Below are positions 63,792-64,000 of a stretch of DNA of 64,000 nucleotides, one piece after another. Source of the DNA: Verrucomicrobiota bacterium (GTDB lineage Bacteria > Verrucomicrobiota > Verrucomicrobiia > Opitutales > Opitutaceae); contig JAEWQP010000018.1 of assembly GCA_023399155.1 (NCBI GenBank), positions 1 to 64,000 of the forward strand, written 5' to 3'. How positions within the stretch are numbered: the stretch's first letter is position 1; every line of letters begins with the position of its first letter. Position numbers and translations under genes: made by a program. Under the pieces are notes generated by a model. It was not told where the DNA came from. It ran no database searches and saw only the letters and a list, made by a program, of their open reading frames with translations.

Positions 63792-64000
63792 GCGGATCGG
63801 GCGGGCTGACCGGCTGCCGCTGAAGGCTGCGGCAACGGCGTGGATGGGGACGGCCGCGGTGCGGTCGCGGTGCCGGGTTCACGGCGGCGCTCCACGAGTT
63901 CGTAGATGGTGGGGATCACGATCAACGTCAGGACGGTCGATGTGGCCAACCCGACGATCACCGTGATCGCCATCGGCGCCCGGATCTCGGCGCCTTCGCC
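63788..64000 (-). CDS. RND efflux permease, C-terminal part (5' end outside window)
   Basis: The frame is open to the window edge and ends at 63788. The last helix region APMAITVIVGLATSTVLTLIV and the sequence VIPTIYELVERR are the classic C-terminus of HAE1/CzcA-type permeases, followed by a Pro/Thr-rich tail. ATGA overlap with the next RND gene indicates co-translation. Confidence 0.9.
   Translation of the reverse strand, partial: GEGAEIRAPMAITVIVGLATSTVLTLIVIPTIYELVERRREPGTATAPRPSPSTPLPQPSAAAGQPARSA

Noticed and set aside
1..64000. CRISPR arrays, insertion sequences, phage genes, tRNAs
   Set aside because: No spaced repeat array, transposase, integrase or tRNA-like sequence other than the tmRNA was found on either strand.

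Overview
The window is a 64 kb stretch of a high-G+C bacterial chromosome, densely coding on both strands. No insertion sequence, phage gene, CRISPR array, rRNA or tRNA was seen; the only stable RNA is a tmRNA. The organism is a Gram-negative: it has a secretin, RND efflux pumps, an outer-membrane beta-barrel protein, lipoproteins and arabinose-5-phosphate isomerase. A member of Verrucomicrobiota, probably Opitutaceae-like, is the best inference. It rests on the surface xylanase with a C-terminal RAVGP-type domain, the 33-residue AURKAIP1/COX24-like protein, the one-subunit GlyRS and the near absence of Shine-Dalgarno sequences. This placement is judged from reading and was not computed.

Layout. 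1-1.9 kb: secreted GH10 xylanase (cut by the window edge). 2.1-5.4 kb: DUF255 thioredoxin-fold protein and purC. 5.4-8.3 kb: two small exported proteins divergent from a sigma-54 activator, with a well-matched -24/-12 promoter between them. 8.4-13.8 kb: glycyl-tRNA synthetase and a SWIM/SNF2 helicase. 14-17.9 kb: an SDR enzyme, a Ktr/Trk potassium transporter pair and a Cys-rich CusF-like metal protein. 18-21.5 kb: fused membrane/spermidine-synthase-like protein and an unknown exported protein. 21.6-22 kb: ssrA (tmRNA) with its terminator. 22.1-27.1 kb: a tightly packed minus-strand operon of CHASE2-adenylate cyclase, SH3 protein, M48 protease and MscS channel with a cyclic-nucleotide-binding domain. 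27.2-30.3 kb: HDOD, OsmC and an ABC solute-binding protein. 30.4-39.5 kb: a signalling block of two large hybrid histidine kinases and a REC-HPt-like-REC regulator. 39.7-41.6 kb: two peptide-type ABC permeases. 41.6-43.9 kb: DUF2071, rpsT, a divergent pseudouridine synthase and the COX24-like protein. 44.2-48.4 kb: a pilMNOPQ-like operon. 48.6-51.4 kb: ECF sigma factor, anti-sigma-like protein, degenerate HtrA-like protease and YjbQ. 51.5-54.7 kb: polyprenyl synthase, KpsF/KdsD and a LysM/TPR lipoprotein. 54.9-59.8 kb: URO-D family protein and tesA next to ybbAP-like genes. 59.9-64 kb: outer-membrane barrel and two tandem RND efflux permeases (the second cut by the edge).

The genes fall into housekeeping functions (purC, glyS, rpsT, ssrA, polyprenyl synthase, kdsD) and a strong envelope-sensing theme. 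Three modules stand out: (i) the sigma-54 activator with its divergent target promoter; (ii) the cyclase/protease/cyclic-nucleotide-gated MscS operon, which looks like a complete local cAMP circuit; and (iii) the sigma/anti-sigma/pseudo-protease operon, resembling RpoE-type envelope-stress systems but with a replaced catalytic Asp.
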